Assembly (NCBI GenBank): GCA_031548025.1 | Contig: JAVBRM010000072.1 | Coordinates: forward strand, 1-64,000 | Direction: 5' to 3' | Length of the DNA: 64,000 nucleotides | From: UBA5239 sp031548025 | Lineage (GTDB): Bacteria; Verrucomicrobiota; Lentisphaeria; Victivallales; Victivallaceae | In this document: piece after piece, positions 34,055-42,472 of the stretch | How the letters are laid out: every line of letters begins with the position of its first letter | Position numbering within the stretch: position 1 is the first letter of the stretch | Program-made: the position numbers and the translations under genes | The notes under the pieces: model-generated | The model's input: only the letters and a program-made list of their open reading frames with translations | Told to the model about the DNA's origin: nothing | Database searches by the model: none

Positions 34055-36727
34055 TCAGAGGAAACTGAAAAACTTTATCTTGCTGTTCCGTTTTATCAGC
34101 TTCAACAGTTCCACTCCCGCCAATGGCAAAAACGACAATGCAATCGCCACCTGCCAGTTGTCTCTGCTCAACGGCGCCAGTTTGAATACTTCACTCAATG
34201 CCGGAACCGTCAGCAGCGCCAGCATCAATGCAAACGCCAGTGCAATCGAGCCGAACAACCATGGATTCAGGAATGTACTTCTGCAGAACGCCGAATTTAC
34301 ATTGGAACGCTGATTGAAAGCATGGAGCAACTGGGAAAACGCCAACACGCAAAACGCCATCGTTTGCCCCGTCCGGTGTCCGCCGCTTGCCAGCCCGAGA
34401 TGATAAGCCAGGATGGTCGCTGCGGCAATTAAAATTCCATGTATAATCACCCGTGTCACCAATGCCGGTTCAAACAGACTGCCGGAGCGTACCGGTTGCT
34501 GCTTCATGATATCCGGCGCCGCCGGATCCACTCCCAGTGCCAACGCCGGGAGCGTATCGGTCACCAGGTTAACCCACAGGATGTGAATCGCCAGCACCGG
34601 CGCATTCCAGTTCAGAATGGTGGCCACCAGCAGAGTGATGATCTCGCCGACATTGCCGGCCAACAGGAACTGGATCACTTTCTGGATAGTGCGGTAAACG
34701 CGCCTTCCTTCCTCCACCGCGTGTACAATGGTGGTGAAGTTGTCGTCCAGCAGCACCATGTCAGCCGCGTCTTTGGCTACGTCGGTTCCGGTTTTACCCA
34801 TTGCCGCGCCAATGTCCGAGGCCTTCAGAGCGGGAGCGTCGTTGACGCCGTCTCCGGTCATGGCGGTGATTTCGCCGTTTTTCTTCAATGCACGGACAAT
34901 TCGCAATTTGTCGCGCGGCGATACCCGCGCGAATACGCTGTTCCTGCGTGAAATCGATTTTTCCAATTCCTTGCTGCTGAGGGAGTCGAGTTCTTCGCCG
35001 GTCATGGCGACGTCTCCTTCCTGCCAAATGCCGAGCTGTCTGGCGATCGCCATGGCGGTAATCCGGTTGTCACCGGTAATCATCACCGTGCGAATTCCCG
35101 CTTCCATACAGGTCTTGACCGCCGCCGCCACTTCCTTGCGCGGAGGATCGAACATGGCCGCCATTCCGATAAAGGTCATTTCGTGCTCAACATCCGCCTC
35201 GTCATCGTCCGGAATTTCCTTCAATATCCGTTTGGCGAAACCAAGTACCCGCAGAGCGTCGCCGGCCAGACGATCCGCCAGGCCGATAATTGCGCGGCGG
35301 TCTTTGTCGGTAATTGCGCGCAGGCCGTCGGGGGTGCTGATCTGCGTACATATGGGCAACATCGTTTCGACCGCGCCTTTGGCATAAGCTACCACCGAAC
35401 CGTCAATGCATTGCACTGTGGTCATGCGCTTGCGCACCGAGTCGAACACCTGCTCGAATTCACGCGGGTATTGCTCTTCAAGCTTCTCCTGGTCCATGCC
35501 AAATGCATCGGCCAGAAAGAGAAGCGCGCCTTCGGTCGGGTCTCCGAGAATATTGCCGGGGCTGTCGGGGTCGAACGCAGCATCGTTGCACAATGCGCCG
35601 GCCAGGACAATTTCCCGGTAAACATCATTTTTCTTCGCTTCCTCCAGGGGCATGGCCGTACCGCGTTCACAGTCGCCGATCAATGCCAGTTGACTGACAG
35701 TCATCCGGTTCTGGGTCAATGTCCCGGTCTTGTCGCAGCAAATCACCGTGGCGCTGCCAAGCGTTTCCACCGCGGGCAAACGCAAGATCAGTGCGTTGCG
35801 TTTGGCCATGCGCTGTACCCCGATCGCCATTACGATCGTGGCTGTGGCCGGCAATCCTTCCGGTATGATCGAAATCGCCAGCGAGATCGCCATCATCAGC
35901 ATTTCCAGCCAGTTGCGTCCATAAATCAGGAAACCGACTGAAAAGATGACCACGCAGATAATCAGCCCTACCACAGTCAATGATTTTCCGACCGCGTTGA
36001 GCTTGCGTTTCAGGGGGGTATCGAAATCGTCTTCATCTTCGAGCAACTCGGCGATATTGCCGACTTCCGTTTTCATCCCGGTGGCCACCACGACTCCAAT
36101 ACCGCGTCCATACAAAACGATGGTCGATGCATAAGCCATGTTGAAACGGTCGCCAAGCGAACAGCTTTCCGCCAGTTCCTCTTCGCTATCCTTTTCCGCC
36201 GGCACCGATTCTCCGGTCAACGCCGACTCTTCAATCCGCAGACTGGATGACTCAAGCAACCGGATGTCGGCCGGTACCCGGACACCGTCCTGCAGCAATA
36301 CGATATCGCCCGGTACCAGTTCATTGGCGGGAATTTCACTTTCTTCGCCCTGACGCAACACCCGAGCGTGGGGAGCGCTCATATCACGCAATGCCTCCAG
36401 CGAGGATTGCGCCTTTTTTTCCTGAAAAATTCCGATGGCGGCATTTACCACTACGATAAAGAGAATTACCAACCCCTCGGAAATTTCATTGAGGCAGATC
36501 GATAAAACCGAGGCGCCGATCAGAATCAGCACCATAACATCGGTCAACTGCCCCCGTAACATCTGCCAGATTGTTCTGGCCTTCTTTTGACGTAATTCGT
36601 TTTTTCCGAATTCCTTCAGTCGCATTGACGCCTCGGCATCGCTCAGTCCTTCTTCCGTGGTTTTCAACTGCGTGAGAACCTCGGCTGCCGGTTTAGCGTG
36701 CCAAGGCGTTCCTATGGGACCATCCAT
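34055..36727 (-). CDS. P-type cation-transporting ATPase (calcium-type, P2A-like)
   Basis: 890 residues. N-terminal actuator region with TGES (171-174), transmembrane helix 4 motif PEGLP (289-293), phosphorylation site DKTGTLTQNRM (Asp332), nucleotide-binding domain, MTGDGVNDAPALK hinge motif, and six C-terminal membrane helices. The layout fits Ca2+-type PMCA/SERCA-like bacterial ATPases; the ion cannot be fixed from sequence alone. AAAAGGAG lies 8 bases before the ATG. It is preceded by a 240-base leader with an acidic ORF and an attenuator-like terminator. Confidence 0.95.
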   Translation of the reverse strand: MDGPIGTPWHAKPAAEVLTQLKTTEEGLSDAEASMRLKEFGKNELRQKKARTIWQMLRGQLTDVMVLILIGASVLSICLNEISEGLVILFIVVVNAAIGIFQEKKAQSSLEALRDMSAPHARVLRQGEESEIPANELVPGDIVLLQDGVRVPADIRLLESSSLRIEESALTGESVPAEKDSEEELAESCSLGDRFNMAYASTIVLYGRGIGVVVATGMKTEVGNIAELLEDEDDFDTPLKRKLNAVGKSLTVVGLIICVVIFSVGFLIYGRNWLEMLMMAISLAISIIPEGLPATATIVMAIGVQRMAKRNALILRLPAVETLGSATVICCDKTGTLTQNRMTVSQLALIGDCERGTAMPLEEAKKNDVYREIVLAGALCNDAAFDPDSPGNILGDPTEGALLFLADAFGMDQEKLEEQYPREFEQVFDSVRKRMTTVQCIDGSVVAYAKGAVETMLPICTQISTPDGLRAITDKDRRAIIGLADRLAGDALRVLGFAKRILKEIPDDDEADVEHEMTFIGMAAMFDPPRKEVAAAVKTCMEAGIRTVMITGDNRITAMAIARQLGIWQEGDVAMTGEELDSLSSKELEKSISRRNSVFARVSPRDKLRIVRALKKNGEITAMTGDGVNDAPALKASDIGAAMGKTGTDVAKDAADMVLLDDNFTTIVHAVEEGRRVYRTIQKVIQFLLAGNVGEIITLLVATILNWNAPVLAIHILWVNLVTDTLPALALGVDPAAPDIMKQQPVRSGSLFEPALVTRVIIHGILIAAATILAYHLGLASGGHRTGQTMAFCVLAFSQLLHAFNQRSNVNSAFCRSTFLNPWLFGSIALAFALMLALLTVPALSEVFKLAPLSRDNWQVAIALSFLPLAGVELLKLIKRNSKIKFFSFL

Positions 36728-36899
36728 ACAAGTACACTCCTTTTGTTCGGGACAATCCTATGTCCCTTTTTGGGTTAATAAAAAACGACAACACAACCAT
36801 TAAACATGGCTGTGTTGCCGTTATCAAATTGTCTACAGCGTCGCGCCTTATGGCGCGACTAGGTCGAGAGTCGCTATCTGAATCTTCCATTTTCTTCAT
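36693..36899 (-). CDS. Small upstream ORF with acidic N-terminus in the ATPase leader
   Basis: 68 codons from ATG 36899 to the stop at 36693, overlapping the first 35 bases of the ATPase gene in another frame. The N-terminus MKKMEDSDSDSRPS is strongly acidic with a proline, then becomes basic (SRAIRRD) and hydrophobic (CLMVVLSFF). The reading frame runs through both alternative hairpins and the terminator. Acidic/proline N-termini of this kind destabilise elongating ribosomes in the known MgtL-type magnesium leaders. Whether this one is translated is not shown; the ribosome binding site is weak. Confidence 0.5.
   Translation of the reverse strand: MKKMEDSDSDSRPSRAIRRDAVDNLITATQPCLMVVLSFFINPKRDIGLSRTKGVYLYGWSHRNALAR
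36780..36822 (-). terminator. Attenuator-like terminator in the ATPase leader
   Basis: On the minus strand arms 36822-36808 (AACGGCAACACAGCC) and 36798-36784 pair over 15 bp with two mismatches and a 9-base loop, followed by TTTTTT. Lying between the promoter and the ATPase start codon, it can only act as a regulated terminator. Confidence 0.8.
36840..36874 (-). promoter_or_regulatory. Mutually exclusive hairpins upstream of the attenuator
   Basis: Minus-strand RNA can pair GCGACT (36874-36869) with AGTCGC (36860-36855), or GTCGCGCC (36859-36852) with GGCGCGAC (36847-36840). The two stems share GTCGC, so they exclude each other, as in riboswitch or leader-peptide attenuators. Confidence 0.6.
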
Positions 36900-36971
36900 A
36901 TTGTTTCCCGCCCGATACACAGGTATTGCATACCGCCAAAGCAAGAAAACAATTATGACATCCTTACTTTT

Positions 36972-37000
36972 AGTATAGCATGGAATCAATTACTTATCAA
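36972..37000 (-). promoter_or_regulatory. Promoter of the ATPase leader
   Basis: Minus strand TTGATA (36995-37000), 17-base spacer, TATACT (36972-36977). Start would be near 36965, giving a leader of about 240 bases before the ATPase ATG at 36727. The gene-free stretch 36728-37152 therefore holds this leader and the next promoter. Confidence 0.72.
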
Positions 37001-37081
37001 TTCCGGTCTGCAAAAAAAATTAATTTTTTATGCCAGGAGGACGGCAGTCCCGCTCATTTCCGAGAATTTCCAAAAAAAACA

Positions 37082-37110
37082 TTGACAAATAGACCGGAAG
37101 TGACTATTAT
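37082..37110 (+). promoter_or_regulatory. Promoter of the LacI gene at 37153
   Basis: TTGACA (37082-37087), 17-base spacer, TATTAT (37105-37110). The operator begins three bases after it. Confidence 0.75.
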
Positions 37111-37112
37111 AA

Positions 37113-37126
37113 CTAACGCGGGTTAG
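37113..37126. promoter_or_regulatory. LacI-type operator palindrome
   Basis: CTAAC-GCGG-GTTAG (37113-37126), a palindrome with a CG-rich centre as typical for LacI-family sites, placed between the -10 box and the gene start. Autoregulation is likely. Confidence 0.65.
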
Positions 37127-37152
37127 CCAATATTATTCAACCGGAGGAAATG

Positions 37153-38169
37153 ATGGCTGTAACTATGAAAGATATCGCCGCCGCCAGCGGTGTCAGCCGG
37201 CCAATGGTGTCATTGGTTTTGAACGGTCGCGCCGGTGAACTGAGGATCGCGGAAAGCACCCGCCAGAAAGTGTTGAAAGTCGCGGAGGAACTTGGGTATT
37301 GCCGTAACCAATTGGCGCGGTCGGTGGTTACCGGGCAAAGCCGGATTCTGGCTTTTGTCACTTACAATTCGGGCCCATCCAGCTATATTGGCCGAATTCA
37401 GGCGGGAATCCTGAATGCGGCCTCGACAGCCAATTATTCGATCAAGCTTCACTATTTGAACGATGACGATGAGCAACTCCTCCGTAGTATGCGTGAATGG
37501 CAGGTTTCGGGGGTAATTTTTCACGTGGTGAATTATTCGCGGATCGCCCGGTTTCACCAGGAACTGGATAAGCTCGGCATTCCGGTGGCGCTGGTCAACC
37601 TTTTCAACCAGGGCCAAACCGGTTTCGGAGTTACCACGGACGACGCGAGCGGCGCTTATGCCGCCACCATGCACCTGATCGCTCAGGGAGCCGGCAAAGT
37701 GGCATGTATCTCCAACATCAATGATCCGGAATATGTCAAGGCGCGCGAACGCGGTTATCGTCAAGCAATCCGTGAAAAAGGTCTAAAGCCGCTCATATTC
37801 AAATGGGGTACGTCATCCGAGGATGATCTGGCCGGTTTCTTCCGGGAAAAAGGCATTCCAGACGCCGTTTTCGGCATTACCGACATGCACGGCCTGATGG
37901 TCATGCGCTGGGCATATAAAAACAACATAAAAGTACCCGAGCAACTGAAAGTCGCCGGTTTCGGCGATCTCGACATGGGGCTCTATTCGCTGGTCCCTCT
38001 GACCAGTGTGCACCAAGAATATGAGCAAATGGGTTATGAAGCCGCCGACGCGGTCATCAAAGCCGTCGAAAACAAGGACGCCGCAATCCGTTCGCAAGCC
38101 GAAAACAAAATGCTGCCGACCGAATTGATAATCCGCCAATCCAGCCTGAATTATACTCAATTAGGGTGA
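37153..38169 (+). CDS. LacI-family transcriptional regulator
   Basis: About 338 residues. HTH (VTMKDIAAASGVSRPMVSLVLNGR, hinge YCRNQLARSVVTG) and effector-binding domain (ILAFVTYNSGPSSYIGRIQAGIL, VSGVIFHVVNYSR, GIPVALVNLFNQGQTGFGVTTDDASGAYAA, GKVACISNINDPEYVKARERGYRQA, VAGFGDLDMG, TSVHQEYEQMGYEAADAVI). ATG 37153 is used: GGAGG is 5 bases upstream (37150 is too close). Its last codons and stop lie inside the left arm of a 32-bp inverted repeat. Confidence 0.93.
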   Translation: MAVTMKDIAAASGVSRPMVSLVLNGRAGELRIAESTRQKVLKVAEELGYCRNQLARSVVTGQSRILAFVTYNSGPSSYIGRIQAGILNAASTANYSIKLHYLNDDDEQLLRSMREWQVSGVIFHVVNYSRIARFHQELDKLGIPVALVNLFNQGQTGFGVTTDDASGAYAATMHLIAQGAGKVACISNINDPEYVKARERGYRQAIREKGLKPLIFKWGTSSEDDLAGFFREKGIPDAVFGITDMHGLMVMRWAYKNNIKVPEQLKVAGFGDLDMGLYSLVPLTSVHQEYEQMGYEAADAVIKAVENKDAAIRSQAENKMLPTELIIRQSSLNYTQLG

Positions 38170-38424
38170 AAATTTGAAATTGGCGAGGAGGATTTGAATA
38201 GTGATTTTTTTCGATACGAATGAAGCCCGATGCGGGCATCGGGCAAATGAGCAGCGGAAAAAAGCGCTGTTCAAGCCCCTCGTCCCGGAGGGATTGCAGT
38301 CTCACCGGCCTGGCTTTCCGCCTTGCCGTTTCTTCGATACTACAGTATCGGCGAACCGTCAAAACGAAAACCCAAACCGGCGCTCCATGCAACCAATTTC
38401 AAATTTTCACCCTAATTGAGTATA
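38152..38424. repeat. Perfect 32-bp inverted repeat flanking a 209-bp segment
   Basis: Arms 38152-38183 and 38393-38424 are exact reverse complements (start TATACTCAATTAGGG). The left arm includes the end of the LacI gene; the right arm abuts the AAAGGAGGAG ribosome binding site of the next gene. The enclosed segment has further hairpins, GCCCGAT...ATCGGGC near 38227-38247 and CGATACT-AC-AGTATCG near 38335-38350. No coding region is supported inside it. It may be a miniature mobile or invertible element, or simply a structured intergenic region. Confidence 0.85.
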
Positions 38425-38438
38425 AAGGAGGAGAAAAC

Positions 38439-38792
38439 ATGGAAAAATCAGATTCAAAATTCAAACCGAGCGTAGCCGGAACGGCCTCTTTTTTCATTGT
38501 GATCGTATGGAGTGTGCAGTTGATTTTCGGCTACCGCCATTTGCTGAGTTTAGAGCAAGAAGATTTCCTGACTCTGCAACCCGGTATTATTCTGCTGAAT
38601 GCGACGGTAGTGGCGGCCATGCTTGGCTTGTCATTGACCTGGACGTTTTCCAAAGGCTTCAACTGTTTCTTAAAGGCAAGCCCGGCCAGATATGTTGTCC
38701 TGATCGCCTTTTTTCTACTGCTGATATTTATTTCGGCCTACCTGTATATCCAGCCGATGATCAAAATAATCGACAGCTTAGGCAATAATTGA
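38439..38792 (+). CDS. Small membrane protein, three transmembrane segments
   Basis: 117 residues beginning MEKSDSKFKPSVAG with AAAGGAGGAG 8 bases upstream. Three hydrophobic segments: SFFIVIVWSVQLIFGY, IILLNATVVAAMLGLSL and YVVLIAFFLLLIFISAYLYI. No family recognised. An upstream extension of the reading frame to 38220 lies inside the inverted repeat element and lacks a ribosome site, so I reject it. It ends 5 bases before a convergent gene. Confidence 0.72.
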   Translation: MEKSDSKFKPSVAGTASFFIVIVWSVQLIFGYRHLLSLEQEDFLTLQPGIILLNATVVAAMLGLSLTWTFSKGFNCFLKASPARYVVLIAFFLLLIFISAYLYIQPMIKIIDSLGNN

Positions 38793-38797
38793 CATAG

Positions 38798-39697
38798 TCA
38801 ACAGCCACGCGCCGCTTCAACCATCTTTGCAAAACGAATACAGCGTTCGTAAGCGTCGGCCAGGAAACGCTTGCGGTTTTCCGGAGGTTGCGCGCTCATC
38901 TCATACTCCGGTGCAAAAAACGGCGTCGTCCGGAGCGATAATTCGAAACTCGGAGGCCCGGAATAAGATGAGGCCGCAACGATCTCCGCAAGTTTTCCCC
39001 AATCCACCGTTCCGTAAAAGGGCGGCTTATGCTGGTCGCCGCTACCGTCGTTATCATTCAAATGAGTGGCTATCAAACGATCCTTGTTCGCCTCGAGCTT
39101 ATTCATGTAATTTTCCAGAATATTCGCATGCCCGGAATCGTAACACAGCCCCAGCAATTCCGGCGGATATTCCGCGAAAAGCTCTTCCATCATCGTCCAG
39201 TCGTCGCGCTGCATATTTTCGATGGCGATTTTTGTGTGATATTTTTCCGCCACCGGAAGCAATGCGTCAAGCGACCGCCGCACCGGATCGAATTGCATGC
39301 GCGCTGCGTCACATTTGTTCCGGGTATCTTCCTCCGGAAACGACGGATGAGAGAATCTGAGGCTCGGCGCATGCATCATCACCACCCCTTCACCGCCGAG
39401 CGCATTGAGCATTTCCAGCCGGTTTCGTACCAATTCGACTCCGGCGAGCCGACGGTATTCTTCCGTGGCAAACCAGCATTTTTCAATACCCGCGCTGCCG
39501 TGAATGTCCAGCAGCGTGAGGCCATTGGATTTCAAATTCCGATCGATCTCGGCCACTTCCGACGCGGTGTAGATGAAGTCGGTACACCACTGGTGGCACC
39601 AGAAGACATGCGTAAACCCCGCTTCGGCCAGCTCCGCCAGCCTGGAGGCAGTCTCGCCGGTCGATCCGGCATAATCGGTGTTAAAACTGATGTTCAT
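38798..39697 (-). CDS. Sugar phosphate isomerase/epimerase (AP-endonuclease-2-like TIM barrel)
   Basis: 299 residues, cytoplasmic. Start ATG 39697 has AAGGAGAAAA 7 bases upstream; an upstream extension overlapping recN is rejected. Barrel landmarks: NISFNTDYAGS, THVFWCHQWCTDF, TLLDIHGSAGIEKCW, GVVMMHAP, KIAIENMQRDDW, LLGLCYDSGHANI, LIATHLNDNDGSGDQHKPP, PSFELSL. The Glu, Asp, His metal ligands (IEN, DSGH, HLND) are present. Substrate unknown. It lies 20 bases after recN on the same strand. Confidence 0.85.
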   Translation of the reverse strand: MNISFNTDYAGSTGETASRLAELAEAGFTHVFWCHQWCTDFIYTASEVAEIDRNLKSNGLTLLDIHGSAGIEKCWFATEEYRRLAGVELVRNRLEMLNALGGEGVVMMHAPSLRFSHPSFPEEDTRNKCDAARMQFDPVRRSLDALLPVAEKYHTKIAIENMQRDDWTMMEELFAEYPPELLGLCYDSGHANILENYMNKLEANKDRLIATHLNDNDGSGDQHKPPFYGTVDWGKLAEIVAASSYSGPPSFELSLRTTPFFAPEYEMSAQPPENRKRFLADAYERCIRFAKMVEAARGC

Positions 39698-39717
39698 GAA
39701 TTTTCTCCTTATCAGAA

Positions 39718-41373
39718 TCAGACAGCTTGATTTTTGAGCAGGTCTTTGGCGTGGGCGGTGGCGGCTTTGCCGCCGCCCAACATGCGGGCCAGTTCGTTCA
39801 GACGAGCCTTGGCGTCCAGCAGGATGATGTTGGAAAAAGTACGTTCCTCGACGACTTCCTTGGCCACCGCGTAATGGCGCTCGGCGCAAGCGGCCACTTG
39901 CGGCAAGTGTGAAATACACAGGACCTGTCGCTGTGTCGCCAGTGATTTCAATTCGATACCGACCTGGTTGGCGGTTTCGCCGCCGATGTTCACGTCGATT
40001 TCGTCAAACAACAGTACCGGGACCGCGTCGGCATCCGCCAGGACGGTTTTCAAGGCCAGCATCACCCGGGAGAGCTCCCCGCTGCTGGCGATGTTGCGCA
40101 GCGGTTGAAGTTGTTCGCCGGGGTTGGCGGAAAACAGCATATCGACCCGGTCGAAACCGCTTTCGCCGGGCTCGATCCGGCTGAATTCGATTTCCAGCCC
40201 GCAGTGGAGAAATCCCAGTTTTTCCAGCTTGCCGATCACTTGCCGGGTCAACTTTTCCGCGGTTTGGCGACGACCTGCAGAAATCATTTCGGATTTTTCC
40301 AGCAGGACCGCGATCAACTGTTTTTCCTCGTCGGCCAGTTCCTGCCGGAGCTTTTCCGCGTTGCGGTAGGCCAGCAGGCGCTCGTCGGCCTGCTGCAAAG
40401 TATCGAAAACCTGCTCAAGAGTCGGTCCGTAACGCCGTTTGAGCGTCTGCAAGGAGCTCAGCCGTGCTTCCAACTCGGCAAATTCTTCTTCATTCATGTC
40501 GACTTTGCTGCTGAAATCCTCGATATTGATCGCCAGGTCGCGCAGCAGGTCGCTGATCTGGTTGCACTGCTCCAGCATCTCCTGTCCGTGCTCCGGAGTA
40601 TTGCGCAGCATGTCCTGCAGATAGCGGCAGACGGTTCCAAGTTGATCGCTGATGGAGTTCTCCGATTCGCTGATAATCCGGACCGATACGGCGGATAATT
40701 CCATGATTTTCCGCGAATCGGCAGCCAACCGGTGCCGGGCGGACAACTGTTCATCCTCGCCCGGCTGCGGATTGACGCGGTTAATCTCCTCGGCCATCAT
40801 CCGCAGGTGTTCCGCCTCGACCGCCGAGGGCATGTCGGCAAATAGGCGTTCACGGCGATTTCGGAGCTCCCTCAACGCGGCACAGGCCTCGGCACAGGCG
40901 CGGCGCTCCGCCTCCAACTTGCCGAAACGGTCCAGCAATTGCAATTGATAGGAGCGGCTGAACAGCGAATGATGTTCGTTGGCGGCATGGACATCCACCA
41001 GATACGCCCCGATTTTCTGCAAGGTTTCCAAAGTTACCGGAGTATCGTTGATAAAATTGCGGTTCTGGTGCCTGGTAATCACACGCCGCAACTGAATCTC
41101 GTCGTCATGAGGGATTCCAGCCTCCAGAAGGATCGGCTCCAGCAACTCGGCAATGGCCGGATTCAGGCTGATCCCGGCGGAAATTTCGCTGCGGTCTTCG
41201 CCGGAACGAATGCTCCCCTTGTCCGCCCGGGCTCCCAGCAACAGCGAGATCACCCCCAGCAAGACCGATTTGCCCGCGCCGGTTTCGCCGGTGATCACAT
41301 TCAAACCGGGGCCGAATTCGACATCGGCAGCGGCAATCAAAGCCAGATTTTTTATTTTAAGCCAGTTCAGCAC
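39718..41373 (-). CDS. recN: DNA repair protein RecN
   Basis: 551 residues, SMC-like ATPase that acts in double-strand break repair. Walker A GETGAGKS (29-36), coiled-coil middle (about 150-390, rich in Glu/Leu/Arg), and C-terminal signature SSGELSRVMLALK with Walker B PVLLFDEIDVNIGG and HLPQVAA. The start is GTG at 41373 (protein MLNWLKIKNLALI), the conserved RecN N-terminus. Usual family length. Confidence 0.96.
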   Translation of the reverse strand: MLNWLKIKNLALIAAADVEFGPGLNVITGETGAGKSVLLGVISLLLGARADKGSIRSGEDRSEISAGISLNPAIAELLEPILLEAGIPHDDEIQLRRVITRHQNRNFINDTPVTLETLQKIGAYLVDVHAANEHHSLFSRSYQLQLLDRFGKLEAERRACAEACAALRELRNRRERLFADMPSAVEAEHLRMMAEEINRVNPQPGEDEQLSARHRLAADSRKIMELSAVSVRIISESENSISDQLGTVCRYLQDMLRNTPEHGQEMLEQCNQISDLLRDLAINIEDFSSKVDMNEEEFAELEARLSSLQTLKRRYGPTLEQVFDTLQQADERLLAYRNAEKLRQELADEEKQLIAVLLEKSEMISAGRRQTAEKLTRQVIGKLEKLGFLHCGLEIEFSRIEPGESGFDRVDMLFSANPGEQLQPLRNIASSGELSRVMLALKTVLADADAVPVLLFDEIDVNIGGETANQVGIELKSLATQRQVLCISHLPQVAACAERHYAVAKEVVEERTFSNIILLDAKARLNELARMLGGGKAATAHAKDLLKNQAV

Positions 41374-41394
41374 TTTATCACTTCGCTTTTTTTA

Positions 41395-41522
41395 ATGGAA
41401 AATGGAAAATTGAAAATTGTGGAGAGGTTATAGACTAATAAAAACTACTTCTGCTAAAGTTGGCCCAAAAGGCTTCTTCCCTGTTCCTCAATTTTCCATT
41501 TTCAATTTTCCATTTTCAATTT
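41395..41522. repeat. AT-rich inverted repeat element between recN and araC-type gene
   Basis: Left arm near 41399-41418 and right arm near 41495-41514 share an exact 20-base inverted match of the type GAAAATGGAAAATTGAAAAT. Each arm repeats the unit GGAAAATT/GAAAAT. The enclosed 75 bases code for nothing recognisable. The stretch 41374-41610 otherwise holds only the divergent promoter region. Confidence 0.7.
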
Positions 41523-41610
41523 CTCATAATTTGCCGCAAACCGGGTTTTTATCAAGTCCGATTTCAAAAAACTGCTTGAATTTTGCCGGATATCGCGCCA
41601 TTGTTATGAT

Positions 41611-42471
41611 ATGACAAAACTCAGCCGTAACAATTTTTTTCCGGAAAGGGAACCTCTGATCCTGCTCAGACGCTCTCCGCAGTTCCCGTATCCGCTGCAT
41701 AATCATGATTTTTCCGAGCTGGTAATCGTCTACGAGGGGACCGGAACGCATTTTTCCCCGCAGTTCGCCCACCGGATTTCCGCCGGTGACGTCTTTGTGA
41801 TTAACGGCGCGGTCGAGCATGGTTACAGCGATACCGAAAACCTCTGTCTGATCAATATCCTGTTTCTGCCGGAGACCTTGAATGTTTCGATGTTCGACTT
41901 GCCGCTGTCCGCCGCTTTCCACCTGCTGTTCACCCTGGAACCGGAGTTCCGCTACCAAAACAGCGCCGCCGGTTTCCTCCACCTGACCCCGGAACAGCTT
42001 GCCAGAGTGATGAAGCTGGCGGCGGAAATGGAATCAGAGCTGGAACGCAAGGAAAACGGTTACCAAATGCTGGTGACCGGCTGTTTCATGCAGTTGACCG
42101 CGCTGCTGACCCGTTATTATGAGCACGAAGCCAGGCCGATTCCGGTGAAACTGCGCCGAATCAGCGAAATCATGGCGTATCTCCAGAATAATTACCGCAG
42201 CAAAATCAGCATCGAACAGCTCTGCTCATCAGCGGGAATGTCGGAAAGCTCCCTGAGCCGGGCCTTCAAACAGGCCGCGGGGACTTCCCTGCTGGATTAC
42301 TGCAATCAACTGCGGCTCCGTCACTCCATGCGCCTGCTGCGCGCCACCGACCTGAGTATCAGCGAAATCGCCGAAGCTTCCGGTTTCGACGACAGCAATT
42401 ATTTCAGCCGCCTATTCAAGAACCGTCTCGGTCTTTCCCCCCGCATCTATCGTCAAAAAAACGGAAACTGA
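41611..42471 (+). CDS. AraC-family transcriptional regulator
   Basis: 286 residues. An N-terminal cupin sensor (FPYPLHNHDFSELVIVYEGTGTHF, ISAGDVFVINGAVEHGY, LCLINILFLPETL) resembles RhaS/RhaR. The C-terminal double HTH reads ISEIMAYLQNNYRSKISIEQLCSSAGMSESSLSRAFKQAAGTSLLDYCNQLRLRHSMRLL and ISEIAEASGFDDSNYFSRLFKNRLGLSPRIYR (quoted in parts, contiguous in the protein). It precedes a membrane-anchored unknown by 1 base (TGAC ATG). Probable sugar-responsive activator. Confidence 0.93.
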   Translation: MTKLSRNNFFPEREPLILLRRSPQFPYPLHNHDFSELVIVYEGTGTHFSPQFAHRISAGDVFVINGAVEHGYSDTENLCLINILFLPETLNVSMFDLPLSAAFHLLFTLEPEFRYQNSAAGFLHLTPEQLARVMKLAAEMESELERKENGYQMLVTGCFMQLTALLTRYYEHEARPIPVKLRRISEIMAYLQNNYRSKISIEQLCSSAGMSESSLSRAFKQAAGTSLLDYCNQLRLRHSMRLLRATDLSISEIAEASGFDDSNYFSRLFKNRLGLSPRIYRQKNGN

Positions 42472-42472
42472 C

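Noticed and set aside
36728..36971. yybP-ykoY (Mn2+) or M-box riboswitch in the ATPase leader
   Set aside because: I could not find the conserved core sequences of either class; only the alternative stems and terminator are supported.
38220..38438. N-terminal extension of the small membrane protein through the inverted repeat
   Set aside because: No ribosome site and arginine/cysteine-rich random-like translation; the ATG at 38439 has a strong AAAGGAGGAG.
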